Shown: piece by piece, positions 23,201 through 36,376 of the stretch | Layout of the letters: every line of letters starts with the position of its first letter | Numbering within the stretch: position 1 is the first letter of the stretch | NCBI GenBank assembly: GCA_963920705.1 | Contig: OY987227.1 | Location: 1,736,001 to 1,800,000 of the forward strand | Length of the DNA stretch: 64,000 nucleotides | From: Odiellus spinosus | Taxonomy: Eukaryota; Arthropoda; Arachnida; Opiliones; Phalangiidae | Direction of reading: 5' to 3' | Position numbers and translations under genes: made by a program | The notes under the pieces: generated by a model | What the model was told of the DNA's origin: nothing | Databases searched by the model: none | Seen by the model: only the letters and a program-made list of their open reading frames with translations

Positions 23201-24623
23201 ATAGATTAATTTTCAACCGAAGATTTATTTTCAATTGAAGAGTTATTTTCAATTGAAGAGTTATTTTCAATTGAAGAGTTATTTTCAATTGAAGAGTTAT
23301 TTTCAATTGAAGAGTTATTTTCAATTGAAGAGTTATTTTCAATTGAAGAGTTATTTTCAATTGAAGAGTTATTTTCAATTGAAGAGTTATTTTCAATTGA
23401 AGAGTTATTTTCAATTGAAGAGATATTTCAATTGAAGAGGTATTTTCAATTAAAGGACTATTTTCAATCGAAGAGTTATTTTCAATCGAAGAGTTATTTT
23501 CAATCGAAGAGTTATTTTCAATCGAAGAGTTATTTTCAATCGTAGAGTTATTTTCAATCGAAGAGTTATTTTCAATTGAAGAGTTATTTTCAATTGAAGA
23601 GTTATTTTCAATTGAAGGGTTATTTTCAATTGAAGGGTTATTTTCAATTGAAGGGTTATTTTCAATTGAAGAGTTATTTTCAATTGAAGAGTTATTTTCA
23701 ATTGAAGAGTTATTTTCAATTGAAGAGTTATTTTCAATTGAATAGTTATTTTCAATTGAAGAGTTATTTTCAATTGAATAGTTATTTTCAATTGAAGAGT
23801 TATTTTCATTGAAGAGTTATTTTCAATTGAAGAGTTATTTTCAATTGAAGAGTTATTTTCAATTGAAGAGTTATTTTCAATTGAAGAGTTATTTTCAATT
23901 GAAGAGATATTTTCAATTGAAGAGGTATTTTCAATTAAAGGGCTATTTTCAATTGAAGAGTTATTTTCAATTGAAGAGTTTTTTTCAATTGAAGAGTTAT
24001 TTTCAATCGTAGAGTTATTTTCAATCGAAGAGTTATTTTCAATTAAAGAGTTATTTTCAATTGAAGAGTTATTTTCAATTGAAGAGTTATTTTCAATTGA
24101 AGAGTTATTTTCAATTGAAGTGTTATTTTCAATTGAAGAGTTATTTTCAATTGAAGAGTTATTTTCAATTGAAGAGATATTTTCAATTGAAGAGGTATTT
24201 TCAATTAAAGGGCTATTTTCAATTGAAGAGTTATTTTCAATCGAAGAGCTATTTTCAATCGAAGAGTTATTTTCAATCGAAGAGTTATTTTCAATCGTAG
24301 AGTTATTTTCAATCGAAGAGTTATTTTCAATCGAAGAGTTATTTTCAATCGAAGAGTTATTTTCAATCGAAGAGTTATTTTCAATTGAAGAGTTATTTTC
24401 AATTGAAGAGTTATTTTCAATTGAAGAGTTATTTTCAATTGAAGAGTTATTTTCAATTGAAGAGTTATTTTCAATTGAAGGGTTATTTTCAATTGAAGAG
24501 TTATTTTCAATTGAAGAGTTATTTTCAATAGAAGAGTTATTTTCAATTGAAGAGTTATTTTCAATTGAAGAGTTATTTTCAATTGAAGAGTTATTTTCAA
24601 TTGAAGGGTTATTTCAATTGAAA

Positions 24624-24660
24624 ACTAATTTTCAATGGAAAAGTTTTTCCAATGGAAGTG
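24624..24660 (+). repeat. 37-bp diverged marker element, copy 3
   Basis: First marker after a 20.4-kb gap. Reads GGAAAAGTTTTTCC at its centre, a 6-bp inverted repeat around GT. Closes macro-block 1. Confidence 0.9.
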
Positions 24661-25806
24661 TTATTTTCAATAGAAGAGTTATTTTCAATTGAAGAGTTAT
24701 TTTCAATTGAAGAGTTATTTTCAATTGAATAGTTATTTTCAATTGAAGAGTTATTTTCAATTGAAGAGTTATTTTCAATTGAAGAGTTATTTTCAATTGA
24801 AGAGTTATTTACAATTGAAGAGTTATTTTCAATTGAAGAGTTATTTTCAATTGAAGAGTTATTTTCAATTGAAGAGTTATTTTCAATTGAAGAGTTATTT
24901 TCAATTGAAGAGTTATTTTCAATTGAAGGGTTATTTTCAATTGAAGGGTTATTTTCAATTGAAGGGTTTTTTTCAATTGAAGAGTTATTTTCAATTGAAG
25001 AGTTATTTTCAATTGAAGAGTTATTTTCAATTGAAGAGTTATTTTCAATTGAAGAGTTATTTTCAATTGAAGAGTTATTTTCAATTGAAGAGTTATTTTC
25101 AATTGAAGAGTTATTTTCAATTGAAGAGTTATTTTCAATTGAAGAGTTATTTTCAATTGAAGAGTTATTTTCAATTGAAGAGTTATTTTCAATTGAAGAG
25201 TTATTTTCAATTGAAGAGTTATTTTCAATTGAAGAGTTATTTTCAATTGAAGAGTTATTTTCAATTGAAGAGTTATTTTCAATTGAAGAGTTATTTTCAA
25301 TTGAAGAGTTATTTTCAATTGAAGAGTTATTTTCAATTGAAGAGTTATTTTCAATTGAAGAGTTATTTTCAATTGAAGAGTTATTTTCAATTGAAGAGTT
25401 ATTTTCAATTGAAGAGTTATTTTCAATTGAAGAGTTATTTTCAATTGAAGAGTTATTTTCAATTGAAGAGTTATTTTCAATTGAAGAGTTATTTTCAATT
25501 GAAGAGTTATTTTCAATTGAAGAGTTATTTTCAATTGAAGAGTTATTTTCAATTGAAGAGATATTTTCAATTGAAGAGATATTTTCAATTGAAGAGTTAT
25601 TTTCAATTGAAGAGGTATTTTCAATTAAAGGGCTATTTTCAATTGAAGAGTTATTTTCAATCGAAGAGTTATTTTCAATCGAAGAGTTATTTTCAATCGT
25701 AGAGTTATTTTCAATCGAAGAGTTATTTTCAATCGAAGAGTTATTTTCAATCGAAGAGTTATTTTCAATCGAAGAGTTATTTTCAATCGAAGAGTTATTT
25801 TCAATT
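24661..25806 (+). repeat. Pre-B block, copy 2
   Basis: Starts right after the marker. It has the GAATAG (near 24,729), TTATTTACAATTG (near 24,809) and GGGTTTTTTT (near 24,966) landmarks at +9,332 bp from copy 1, then 32 uniform units and the GAGATA/GAGGTA/CAATCG/TCGTAG tail. Confidence 0.82.
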
Positions 25807-27298
25807 GAATAATTTTTTCAATTGAAGATTTATTTTCAATAGAGGGTTATTTTCAATTAAAGGGCTATTTTCAATTGAAGAGTTATTTTCAATTGAAGAG
25901 GTATTTTCAATTAAAGGGCTATTTTCAATTGAAGAGGTATTTTCAATTAAAGGGCTATTTTCAATTGAAGAGTTATTTTCAATTGAAGAGTTATTTTCAA
26001 TTGAAGAGTTATTTTCAATTGAAGAGTTATTTTCAATTGAAGAGTTATTTTCAATTGAAGAGTTATTTTCAATTGAAGAGTTATTTTCAATTGAAGAGTT
26101 ATTTTCAATTGAAGAGTTATTTTCAATTGAAGAGTTATTTTCAATTGAAGAGTTATTTTCAATTGAAGAGTTATTTTCAATTGAAGAGTTATTTTCAATT
26201 CAAGAGTTATTTTCAATTGAAGAGTTATTTTCAATTGAAGAGTTATTTTCAATTGAAGAGTTATTTTCAATTGAAGAGTTATTTTCAATTGAAGAGTTAT
26301 TTTCAATTGAAGAGTTATTTTCAATTGAAGAGTTATTTTCAATTGAAGAGTTATTTTCAATTGAAGAGTTATTTTCAATTGAAGAGTTATTTTCAATTGA
26401 AGAGTTATTTTCAATTGAAGAGTTATTTTCAATTGAAGAGTTATTTTCAATTGAAGAGTTATTTTCAATTGAAGGGTTATTTTCAATTGAAGGGTTATTT
26501 TCAATTGAAGGGTTATTTTCAATTGAAGGGTTTTTTTCAATTGAAGAGTTATTTTCAATTGAAGAGTTATTTTCAATTGAAGAGTTATTTTCAATTGAAG
26601 AGTTATTTTCAATTGAAGAGTTATTTTCAATTGAAGAGTTATATTCAATTGAAGAGTTATTTTCAATTGAAGAGTTATTTTCAATTGAAGAGTTATTTTC
26701 AATTGAAGAGTTATTTTCAATTGAAGAGTTATTTTCAATTGAAGAGTTATTTTCAATTGAAGAGTTATTTTCAATTGAAGAGTTATTTTCAATTGAAGAG
26801 TTATTTTCAATTGAAGAGTTATTTTCAATTGAAGAGTTATTTTCAATTGAAGAGTTATTTTCAATTGAAGAGTTATTTTCAATTGAAGAGTTATTTTCAA
26901 TTGAAGAGTTATTTTCAATTGAAGAGTTATTTTCAATTGAAGAGTTATTTTCAATTGAAGAGTTATTTTCAATTGAAGAGTTATTTTCAATTGAAGAGTT
27001 ATTTTCAATTGAAGAGTTATTTTCAATTGAAGAGTTATTTTCAATTGAAGAGTTATTTTCAATTGAAGAGATATTTTCAATTGAAGAGATATTTTCAATT
27101 GAAGAGTTATTTTCAATTGAAGAGGTATTTTCAATTAAAGGGCTATTTTCAATTGAAGAGTTATTTTCAATCGAAGAGTTATTTTCAATCGAAGAGTTAT
27201 TTTCAATCGTAGAGTTATTTTCAATCGAAGAGTTATTTTCAATCGAAGAGTTATTTTCAATCGAAGAGTTATTTTCAATCGAAGAGTTATTTTCAATT
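25807..27298 (+). repeat. Type-B HOR, 1,492 bp
   Basis: One CAATTCAAG unit near 26,200, four GAAGGG units the last with TTTTTTT (near 26,470-26,535), a private TTATATTC unit near 26,640, then the standard tail. Length is 83 x 18 minus 2. Confidence 0.86.
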
Positions 27299-30200
27299 GA
27301 ATAATTTTTTCAATTGAAGATTTATTTTCAATAGAGGGTTATTTTCAATTAAAGGGCTATTTTCAATTGAAGAGTTATTTTCAATTGAAGAGGTATTTTC
27401 AATTAAAGGGCTATTTTCAATTGAAGAGGTATTTTCAATTAAAGGGCTATTTTCAATTGAAGAGTTATTTTCAATTGAAGAGTTATTTTCAATTGAAGAG
27501 TTATTTTCAATTGAAGAGTTATTTTCAATTGAAGAGTTATTTTCAATTGAAGAGTTATTTTCAATTGAAGAGTTATTTTCAATTGAAGAGTTATTTTCAA
27601 TTGAAGAGTTATTTTCAATTGAAGAGTTATTTTCAATTGAAGAGTTATTTTCAATTGAAGAGTTATTTTCAATTGAAGAGTTATTTTCAATTGAAGAGTT
27701 ATTTTCAATTGAAGAGTTATTTTCAATTGAAGAGTTATTTTCAATTGAAGAGTTATTTTCAATTCAAGAGTTATTTTCAATTGAAGAGTTATTTTCAATT
27801 GAAGAGTTATTTTCAATTGAAGAGTTATTTTCAATTGAAGAGTTATTTTCAATTGAAGAGTTATTTTCAATTGAAGAGTTATTTTCAATTGAAGAGTTAT
27901 TTTCAATTGAAGAGTTATTTTCAATTGAAGAGTTATTTTCAATTGAAGAGTTATTTTCAATTGAAGAGTTATTTTCAATTGAAGAGTTATTTTCAATTGA
28001 AGAGTTATTTTCAATTGAAGAGTTATTTTCAATTGAAGAGTTATTTTAAATTGAAGAGTTATTTTCAATTGAAGAGTTATTTTCAATTGAAGAGTTATTT
28101 TCAATTGAAGAGTTATTTTCAATTGAAGAGTTATTTTCAATTGAAGAGTTATTTTCAATTGAAGAGTTATTTTCAATTGAATAGTTATTTTCAATTGAAG
28201 AGTTATTTTCAATTGAAGAGTTATTTTCAATTGAAGAGTTATTTTCAATTGAAGAGTTATTTTCAATTGAAGAGTTATTTTCAATTGAAGAGTTATTTTC
28301 AATTGAAGAGTTATTTTCAATTGAAGAGTTATTTTCAATTGAAGAGATATTTTCAATTGAAGAGGTATTTTCAATTGAAGGGCTATTTTCAATTGAAGAG
28401 TTATTTTCAATTGAAGAGTTTTTTTCAATTGAAGAGTTATTTTCAATCGTAGAGTTATTTTCAATCGAAGAGTTATTTTCAATTAAAGAGTTATTTTCAA
28501 TTGAAGAGTTATTTTCAATTGAAGAGTTATTTTCAATTGAAGAGTTATTTTCAATTGAAGAGTTATTTTCAATTGAAGAGTTATTTTCAATTGAAGAGTT
28601 ATTTTCAATTGAAGAGTTATTTTCAATTGAAGAGATATTTTCAATTGAAGAGGTATTTTCAATTAAAGGGCTATTTTCAATTGAAGAGTTATTTTCAATT
28701 GAAGAGTTTTTTTCAATTGAAGAGTTATTTTCAATCGTAGAGTTATTTTCAATCGAAGAGTTATTTTCAATTAAAGAGTTATTTTCAATCGAAGAGTTAT
28801 TTTCAATTGAAGAGTTATTTTCAATTGAAGAGTTATTTTCAATTGAAGAGTTATTTTCAGTTGAAGAGTTATTTTCCATTGAAGAGTTATTTTCAATTGA
28901 AGGGTTATTTTCAATTGAAGGGTGATTTTCAATTGAAGAGTTATTTTCAATTGAAGGGTTATTTTCAATTGAAGAGTTATTTTCAATTGAAGAGTTATTT
29001 TCAATTGAAGAGTTATTTTCAATTGAAAAGTTATTTTCAATTGAAGAGTTATTTTCAATTGAAGAGTTATTTTCAATTGAAGAGTTATTTTCAATTGAAG
29101 AGTTATTTTCAATTAAAGAGTTATTTTCAATTGAAGAGATATTTTCAATTGAAGAGATATTTTCAATTGAAGAGTTATTTTCAATTGAAGAGGTATTTTC
29201 AATTAAAGGGCTATTTTCAATTGAAGAGTTATTTTCAATTGAAGAGTTATTTTCAATCGAAGAGTTATTTTCAATCGTAGAGTTATTTTCAATCGAAGAG
29301 TTATTTTCAATCGAAGAGTTATTTTCAATCGAAGAGTTATTTTCAATTGAAGAGTTATTTTCAATTGAATAATTTTTTCAATTGAAGATTTATTTTCAAT
29401 AGAGGGTTATTTTCAATTAAAGGGCTATTTTCAATTGAAGAGTTATTTTCAATTGAAGAGGTATTTTCAATTAAAGGGCTATTTTCAATTGAAGAGGTAT
29501 TTTCAATTAAAGGGCTATTTTCAATTGAAGAGTTATTTTCAATTGAAGAGTTATTTTCAATTGAAGAGTTATTTTCAATTGAAGAGTTATTTTCAATTGA
29601 AGAGATATTTTCAATTGAAGAGTTATTTTCAATTGAAGAGTTATTTTCAATTGAAAAGTTATTTTCAATTGAAGAGTTATTTTCAATTCAAGAGTTATTT
29701 TCAATTGAAGAGTTATTTTCAATTGAAGAGTTATTTTCAATTGAAGAGTTATTTTCAATTGAAGAGTTATTTTCAATTTAAGAGTTATTTTCAATTGAAG
29801 AGTTATTTTCAATTGAAGAGTTGTTTTCAATTGAAGAGTTATTTTCAATTGAAGAGTTATTTTCAATTGAAGAGTTATTTTCAATTGAAGAGTTATTTTC
29901 AATTGAAGAGTTATTTTCAATTGAAGACTTATTTTCAATTGAAAAGTTATTTTCAATTGAAGAGTTATTTTCAATTCAAGAGTTATTTTCAATTGAAGAG
30001 TTATTTTCAATTGAAGAGTTATTTTCAATTGAAGAGTTATTTTCAATTGAAGAGTTATTTTCAATTGAAGAGTTATTTTCAATTGAAGAGTTATTTTCAA
30101 TTGAAGAGTTATTTTCAATTGAAGAGTTATTTTCAATTGAAGAGTTATTTTCAATTGAAGAGTTATTTTCAATTGAAGAGTTATTTTCAATTGAAGAGTT

Positions 30201-31470
30201 ATTTTCAATTGAAGAGTTATTTTCAATTGAAGAGTTATTTTCAATTGAAGAGTTATTTTCAATTGAAGAGTTATTTTCAATCGTAGAGTTATTTTCAATC
30301 GAAGAGTTATTTTCAATTAAAGAGTTATTTTCAATTGAAGAGTTATTTTCAATTGAAGAGTTATTTTCAATTGAAGAGTTATTTTCAATTGAAGAGTTAT
30401 TTTCAATTGAAGAGTTATTTTCAATTGAAGAGTTATTTTCAATTGAAGAGTTATTTTCAATTGAAGAGATATTTTCAATTGAAGAGGTATTTTCAATTAA
30501 AGGGCTATTTTCAATTGAAGAGTTATTTTCAATTGAAGAGTTTTTTTCAATTGAAGAGTTATTTTCAATCGTAGAGTTATTTTCAATCGAAGAGTTATTT
30601 TCAATTAAAGAGTTATTTTCAATCGAAGAGTTATTTTCAATTGAAGAGTTATTTTCAATTGAAGAGTTATTTTCAATTGAAGAGTTATTTTCAATTGAAG
30701 AGTTATTTTCAATTGAAGAGTTATTTTCAATTGAAGAGTTATTTTCCATTGAAGAGTTATTTTCCATTGAAGGGTTATTTTCAATTGAAGGGTGATTTTC
30801 AATTGAAGAGTGATTTTCAATTGAAGAGTTATTTTCAATTGAAGGGTTATTTTCAATTGAAGAGTTATTTTCAATTGAAGAGTTATTTTCAATTGAAAAG
30901 TTATTTTCAATTGAAGAGTTATTTTCAATTGAAGAGTTATTTTCAATTGAAGAGTTATTTTCAATTGAAGAGTTATTTTCAATTAAAGAGTTATTTTCAA
31001 TTGAAGAGTTATTTTCAATTGAAGAGTTATTTTCAATTGAAGAGTTATTTTCAATTGAAGAGTTATTTTCAATTGAAGAGTTATTTTCAATTGAAGAGTT
31101 ATTTTCAATTGAAGAGTTATTTTCAATTGAAGAGTTATTTTCAATTGAAGAGTTATTTTCAATTGAAGAGTTATTTTCAATTGAAGAGTTATTTTCAATT
31201 GAAGAGTTATTTTCAATTGAAGAGTTATTTTCAATTGAAGAGTTATTTTCAATCGAAGAGTTATTTTCAATCGAAGAGTTATTTTCAATCGAAGAGTTAT
31301 TTTCAATTAAAGAGTTATTTTCAATTGAAGAGTTATTTTCCATTGAAGAGTTATTTTCAATTGAAGGGTTATTTTCAATTGAAGGGTTATTTTCAATTGA
31401 AGAGTTATTTTCAATTGAAGGGTTATTTTCAATTGAAAAGTTATTTTCAATTAAAGGGTTATTTTCAATT

Positions 31471-31668
31471 GAAAAGTTATTTTCAATTGAAAAGTTATTT
31501 TCAATTGAAAAGTTATTTTCAATTGAAAAGTTATTTTCAATTGAAAAGTTATTTTCAATTGAAAAGTTATTTTCAATTGAAAAGTTATTTTCAATTGAAA
31601 AGTTATTTTCAATTGAAAAGTTATTTTCAATTGAAAAGTTATTTTCAATTGAAAAGTTATTTTCAATA
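31471..31668 (+). repeat. GAAAAG-variant run, 11 units
   Basis: Macro-block 2 counterpart of the 12-unit run at 21,977. Confidence 0.93.
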
Positions 31669-32532
31669 GAAGATTAATTTTCAACCGAAGATTTATTTTC
31701 AATTGAAGAGTTATTTTCAATTGAAGAGTTATTTTCAATTGAAGAGTTATTTTCAATTGAAGAGTTATTTTCAATTGAAGAGTTATTTACAATTGAAGAG
31801 ATATTTTCAATTGAAGAGGTATTTTCAATTAAAGGGCTATTTTCAATTGAAGAGTTATTTTCAATTGAAGAGTTTTTTTCAATTGAAGAGTTATTTTAAA
31901 TCGTAGAGTTATTTTCAATCGAAGAGTTATTTTCAATTAAAGAGTTATTTTCAATCGAAGAGTTATTTTCAATTGAAGAGTTATTTTCAATTGAAGAGTT
32001 ATTTTCAATTGAAGAGTTATTTTCAATTGAAGAGTTATTTTCAATTGAAGAGTTATTTTCAATTGAAGAGTTATTTTCCATTGAAGAGTTATTTTCAATT
32101 GAAGGGTTATTTTCAATTGAAGGGTGATTTTCAATTGAAGAGTTATTTTCAATTGAAGGGTTATTTTCAATTGAAGAGTTATTTTCAATTGAAGAGTTAT
32201 TTTCAATTGAAGAGTTATTTTCAATTGAAAAGTTATTTTCAATTGAAGAGTTATTTTCAATTGAAGAGTTATTTTCAATTGAAGAGTTATTTTCAATTGA
32301 AGTGTTATTTTCAATTGAAGAGTTATTTTCAATTAAAGAGTTATTTTCAATTGAAGAGTTATTTTCAATTGAAGAGTTATTTTCAATTGAAGAGTTATTT
32401 TCAATTGAAGAGTTATTTTCAATTGAAGAGTTATTTTCAATTGAAGAGTTATTTTCAATTGAAGAGTTATTTTCCATTGAAGAGTTATTTTCAATTGAAG
32501 GGTTATTTTCAATTGAAGAGTTATTTTCAATT

Positions 32533-32694
32533 GAAAAGTTATTTTCAATTGAAAAGTTATTTTCAATTGAAAAGTTATTTTCAATTGAAAAGTTATTTTC
32601 AATTGAAAAGTTATTTTCAATTGAAAAGTTATTTTCAATTGAAAAGTTATTTTCAATTGAAAAGTTATTTTCAATTGAAAAGTTATTTTCAATA
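32533..32694 (+). repeat. GAAAAG-variant run, 9 units
   Basis: Counterpart of the 8-unit run at 23,057; followed by the same AATAATAG unit. Confidence 0.93.
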
Positions 32695-34191
32695 ATAGAT
32701 TAATTTTCAACCGAAGATTTATTTTCAATTGAAGAGTTATTTTCAATTGAAGAGTTATTTTCAATTGAAGAGTTATTTTCAATTGAAGAGTTATTTTCAA
32801 TTGAAGAGTTATTTTCAATTGAAGAGTTATTTTCAATTGAAGAGTTATTTTCAATTGAAGAGTTATTTTCAATTGAAGAGTTATTTTCAATTGAAGAGTT
32901 ATTTTCAATTGAAGAGTTATTTTCAATTGAAGAGATATTTTCAATTGAAGAGGTATTTTCAATTAAAGGACTATTTTCAATCGAAGAGTTATTTTCAATC
33001 GAAGAGTTATTTTCAATCGAAGAGTTATTTTCAATCGAAGAGTTATTTTCAATCGTAGAGTTATTTTCAATCGAAGAGTTATTTTCAATTGAAGAGTTAT
33101 TTTCAATTGAAGAGTTATTTTCAATTGAAGGGTTATTTTCAATTGAAGGGTTATTTTCAATTGAAGGGTTATTTTCAATTGAAGAGTTATTTTCAATTGA
33201 AGAGTTATTTTCAATTGAAGAGTTATTTTCAATTGAAGAGTTATTTTCAATTGAATAGTTATTTTCAATTGAAGAGTTATTTTCAATTGAATAGTTATTT
33301 TCAATTGAAGAGTTATTTTCAATTGAAGAGTTATTTTCAATTGAAGAGTTATTTTCAATTGAAGAGTTATTTTCAATTGAAGAGTTATTTTCAATTGAAG
33401 AGTTATTTTCAATTGAAGAGATATTTTCAATTGAAGAGGTATTTTCAATTAAAGGGCTATTTTCAATTGAAGAGTTATTTTCAATTGAAGAGTTTTTTTC
33501 AATTGAAGAGTTATTTTCAATCGTAGAGTTATTTTCAATCGAAGAGTTATTTTCAATTAAAGAGTTATTTTCAATCGAAGAGTTATTTTCAATTAAAGAG
33601 TTATTTTCAATTGAAGAGTTATTTTCAATTGAAGAGTTATTTTCAATTGAAGAGTTATTTTCAATTGAAGTGTTATTTTCAATTGAAGAGTTATTTTCAA
33701 TTGAAGAGTTATTTTCAATTGAAGAGTTATTTTCAATTGAAGAGATATTTTCAATTGAAGAGGTATTTTCAATTAAAGGGCTATTTTCAATTGAAGAGTT
33801 ATTTTCAATCGAAGAGCTATTTTCAATCGAAGAGTTATTTTCAATCGAAGAGTTATTTTCAATCGTAGAGTTATTTTCAATCGAAGAGTTATTTTCAATC
33901 GAAGAGTTATTTTCAATCGAAGAGTTATTTTCAATCGAAGAGTTATTTTCAATTGAAGAGTTATTTTCAATTGAAGAGTTATTTTCAATTGAAGAGTTAT
34001 TTTCAATTGAAGAGTTATTTTCAATTGAAGAGTTATTTTCAATTGAAGGGTTATTTTCAATTGAAGAGTTATTTTCAATTGAAGAGTTATTTTCAATAGA
34101 AGAGTTATTTTCAATTGAAGAGTTATTTTCAATTGAAGAGTTATTTTCAATTGAAGAGTTATTTTCAATTGAAGGGTTATTTCAATTGAAA

Positions 34192-34228
34192 ACTAATTTT
34201 CAATGGAAAAGTTTTTCCAATGGAAGTG
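34192..34228 (+). repeat. 37-bp diverged marker element, copy 4
   Basis: 9,568 bp after copy 3 and identical to it by eye. After it the array does not return to the pre-B block at once but enters a long canonical tract. Confidence 0.9.
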
Positions 34229-34616
34229 TTATTTTCAATAGAAGAGTTATTTTCAATTGAAGAGTTATTTTCAATTGAAGAGTTATTTTCAATTGAAGAG
34301 TTATTTTCAATTGAAGAGTTATTTTCAATTGAAGAGTTATTTTCAATTGAAGAGTTATTTTCAATTGAAGAGTTATTTTCAATTGAAGAGTTATTTTCAA
34401 TTGAAGAGTTATTTTCAATTGAAGAGTTATTTTCAATTGAAGAGTTATTTTCAATTGAAGAGTTATTTTCCATTGAAGAGTTATTTTCAATTGAAGGGTT
34501 ATTTTCAATTAAAGGGCTATTTTCAATCGAAGAGTTATTTTCAATCGAAGAGTTATTTTCAATCGGAGAGTTATTTTCAATCGTAGAGTTATTTTCAATC
34601 GAAGAGTTATTTTCAA

Positions 34617-35083
34617 TTGAAGAGTTATTTTCAATTGAAGAGTTATTTTCAATTGAAGAGTTATTTTCAATTGAAGAGTTATTTTCAATTGAAGAGTTAT
34701 TTTCAATTGAAGAGTTATTTTCAATTGAAGAGTTATTTTCAATTGAAGAGTTATTTTCAATTGAAGAGTTATTTTCAATTGAAGAGTTATTTTCAATTGA
34801 AGAGTTATTTTCAATTGAAAAGTTATTTTCAATTGAAGAGTTATTTTCAATTGAAGAGTTATTTTCAATTGAAGAGTTATTTTCAATTGAAGAGTTATTT
34901 TCAATTGAAGAGTTATTTTCAATTGAAGAGTTATTTTCAATTGAAGAGTTATTTTCAATTGAAGAGTTATTTTCAATTGAAGAGTTATTTTCAATTGATG
35001 AGTTATTTTCAATTGAAAAGTTATTTTCAATTGAAGAGTTATTTTCAATTGAAGATTTATTTTCAATAGAGGGTTATTTTCAA
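34617..35083 (+). repeat. 719-bp tandem duplication, first copy (shared part)
   Basis: Canonical units with one GAAAAG (34,817), a GATGAG unit (34,997), another GAAAAG, GAAGATTTA and a 17-bp CAATAGAGGG unit. All of these recur 719 bp later. 719 is 40 x 18 minus 1. Confidence 0.85.
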
Positions 35084-35335
35084 TTAAAGGGCTATTTTCA
35101 ATTGAAGAGTTATTTTCAATTGAAGAGTTATTTTCAATTGAAGAGTTATTTTCAATTGAAGAGTTATTTTCAATTGAAGAGTTATTTTCAATTGAAGAGT
35201 TATTTTCAATTGAAGAGTTATTTTCAATTGAAGAGTTATTTTCAATTGAAGAGTTATTTTCAATTGAAGAGTTATTTTCAATTGAAGAGTTATTTTCAAT
35301 TGAAGAGTTATTTTCAATTGAAGAGTTATTTTCAA

Positions 35336-35802
35336 TTGAAGAGTTATTTTCAATTGAAGAGTTATTTTCAATTGAAGAGTTATTTTCAATTGAAGAGTTA
35401 TTTTCAATTGAAGAGTTATTTTCAATTGAAGAGTTATTTTCAATTGAAGAGTTATTTTCAATTGAAGAGTTATTTTCAATTGAAGAGTTATTTTCAATTG
35501 AAGAGTTATTTTCAATTGAAGAGTTATTTTCAATTGAAAAGTTATTTTCAATTGAAGAGTTATTTTCAATTGAAGAGTTATTTTCAATTGAAGAGTTATT
35601 TTCAATTGAAGAGTTATTTTCAATTGAAGAGTTATTTTCAATTGAAGAGTTATTTTCAATTGAAGAGTTATTTTCAATTGAAGAGTTATTTTCAATTGAA
35701 GAGTTATTTTCAATTGATGAGTTATTTTCAATTGAAAAGTTATTTTCAATTGAAGAGTTATTTTCAATTGAAGATTTATTTTCAATAGAGGGTTATTTTC
35801 AA
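35336..35802 (+). repeat. 719-bp tandem duplication, second copy
   Basis: GAAAAG at 35,536, GATGAG at 35,716 and CAATAGAGGG at 35,783 match the first copy at +719. A third GATGAG/GAAAAG pair lies near 54,077, suggesting a common origin. Confidence 0.85.
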
Positions 35803-36376
35803 TTAAAGGGCTATTTTCAATTGAAGAGTTATTTTCAATTGAAGAGTTATTTTCAATTGAAGAGTTATTTTCAATTGAAGAGTTATTTTCAATTGAAGAG
35901 TTATTTTCAATTGAAGAGTTATTTTCAATTGAAGAGTTATTTTCAATTGAAGAGTTATTTTCAATTGAAGAGTTATTTTCAATTGAAGAGTTATTTTCAA
36001 TTGAAGAGTTATTTTCAATTGAAGAGTTATTTTCAATTGAAGAGTTATTTTCAATTGAAGAGTTATTTTCAATTGAAGAGTTATTTTCAATTGAAGAGTT
36101 ATTTTCAATTGAAGAGATATTTTCAATTGAAGAGATATTTTCAATTGAAGAGTTATTTTCAATTGAAGAGGTATTTTCAATTAAAGGGCTATTTTCAATC
36201 GAAGAGTTATTTTCAATCGAAGAGTTATTTTCAATCGTAGAGTTATTTTCAATCGAAGAGTTATTTTCAATTGAAGAGGTATTTTCAATTAAAGGGCTAT
36301 TTTCAATTGAAGAGTTATTTTCAATTGAAGAATTATTTTCAATCGAAGAGTTATTTTCAATTAAAGAGATTTTCAA

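Larger units (their letters stand above)
17625..24660 (+). repeat. Macro-block copy 1 (about 7.0 kb)
   Basis: Ordered landmarks: type-B opening at 17625; CAATTCAAG units near 18,090 and 18,126; TTTTAAATTG near 18,318; GAATAG units near 18,455 and 18,491; GGGTGA near 19,230; second opening at 19675; TTGTTTTC near 20,148; GGGTGA near 21,226 and 22,648; GATTAA/ACCGAAG near 22,194; AATAATAGATTAA near 23,198; GAAGTG near 24,118; marker element at 24,624. The same series occurs at 27.3-34.2 and 41.3-49.4 kb. Confidence 0.88.
27299..34228 (+). repeat. Macro-block copy 2 (about 6.9 kb)
   Basis: Repeats copy 1 at an offset that drifts in 18-bp steps: +9,674 at the opening, +9,692 at 29,367, about +9,476 at 31,703, +9,568 at the marker. 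Shares the rare CAATTCAAG, TTTTAAATTG, CAATTTAAG, TTGTTTTC and GGGTGA units. Private features include a GAGATA unit near 29,602, a CAGTTG near 28,859, and an extra GAGTGA unit near 30,808. Confidence 0.88.

Noticed and set aside
24624..24660. Marker element as a mobile-element remnant or terminator hairpin
   Set aside because: The 37 bp align to two to three satellite units with CAATGG cores and a 1-bp loss; there is no target duplication or foreign sequence, and the GGAAAA/TTTTCC inverted repeat arises from the same units.
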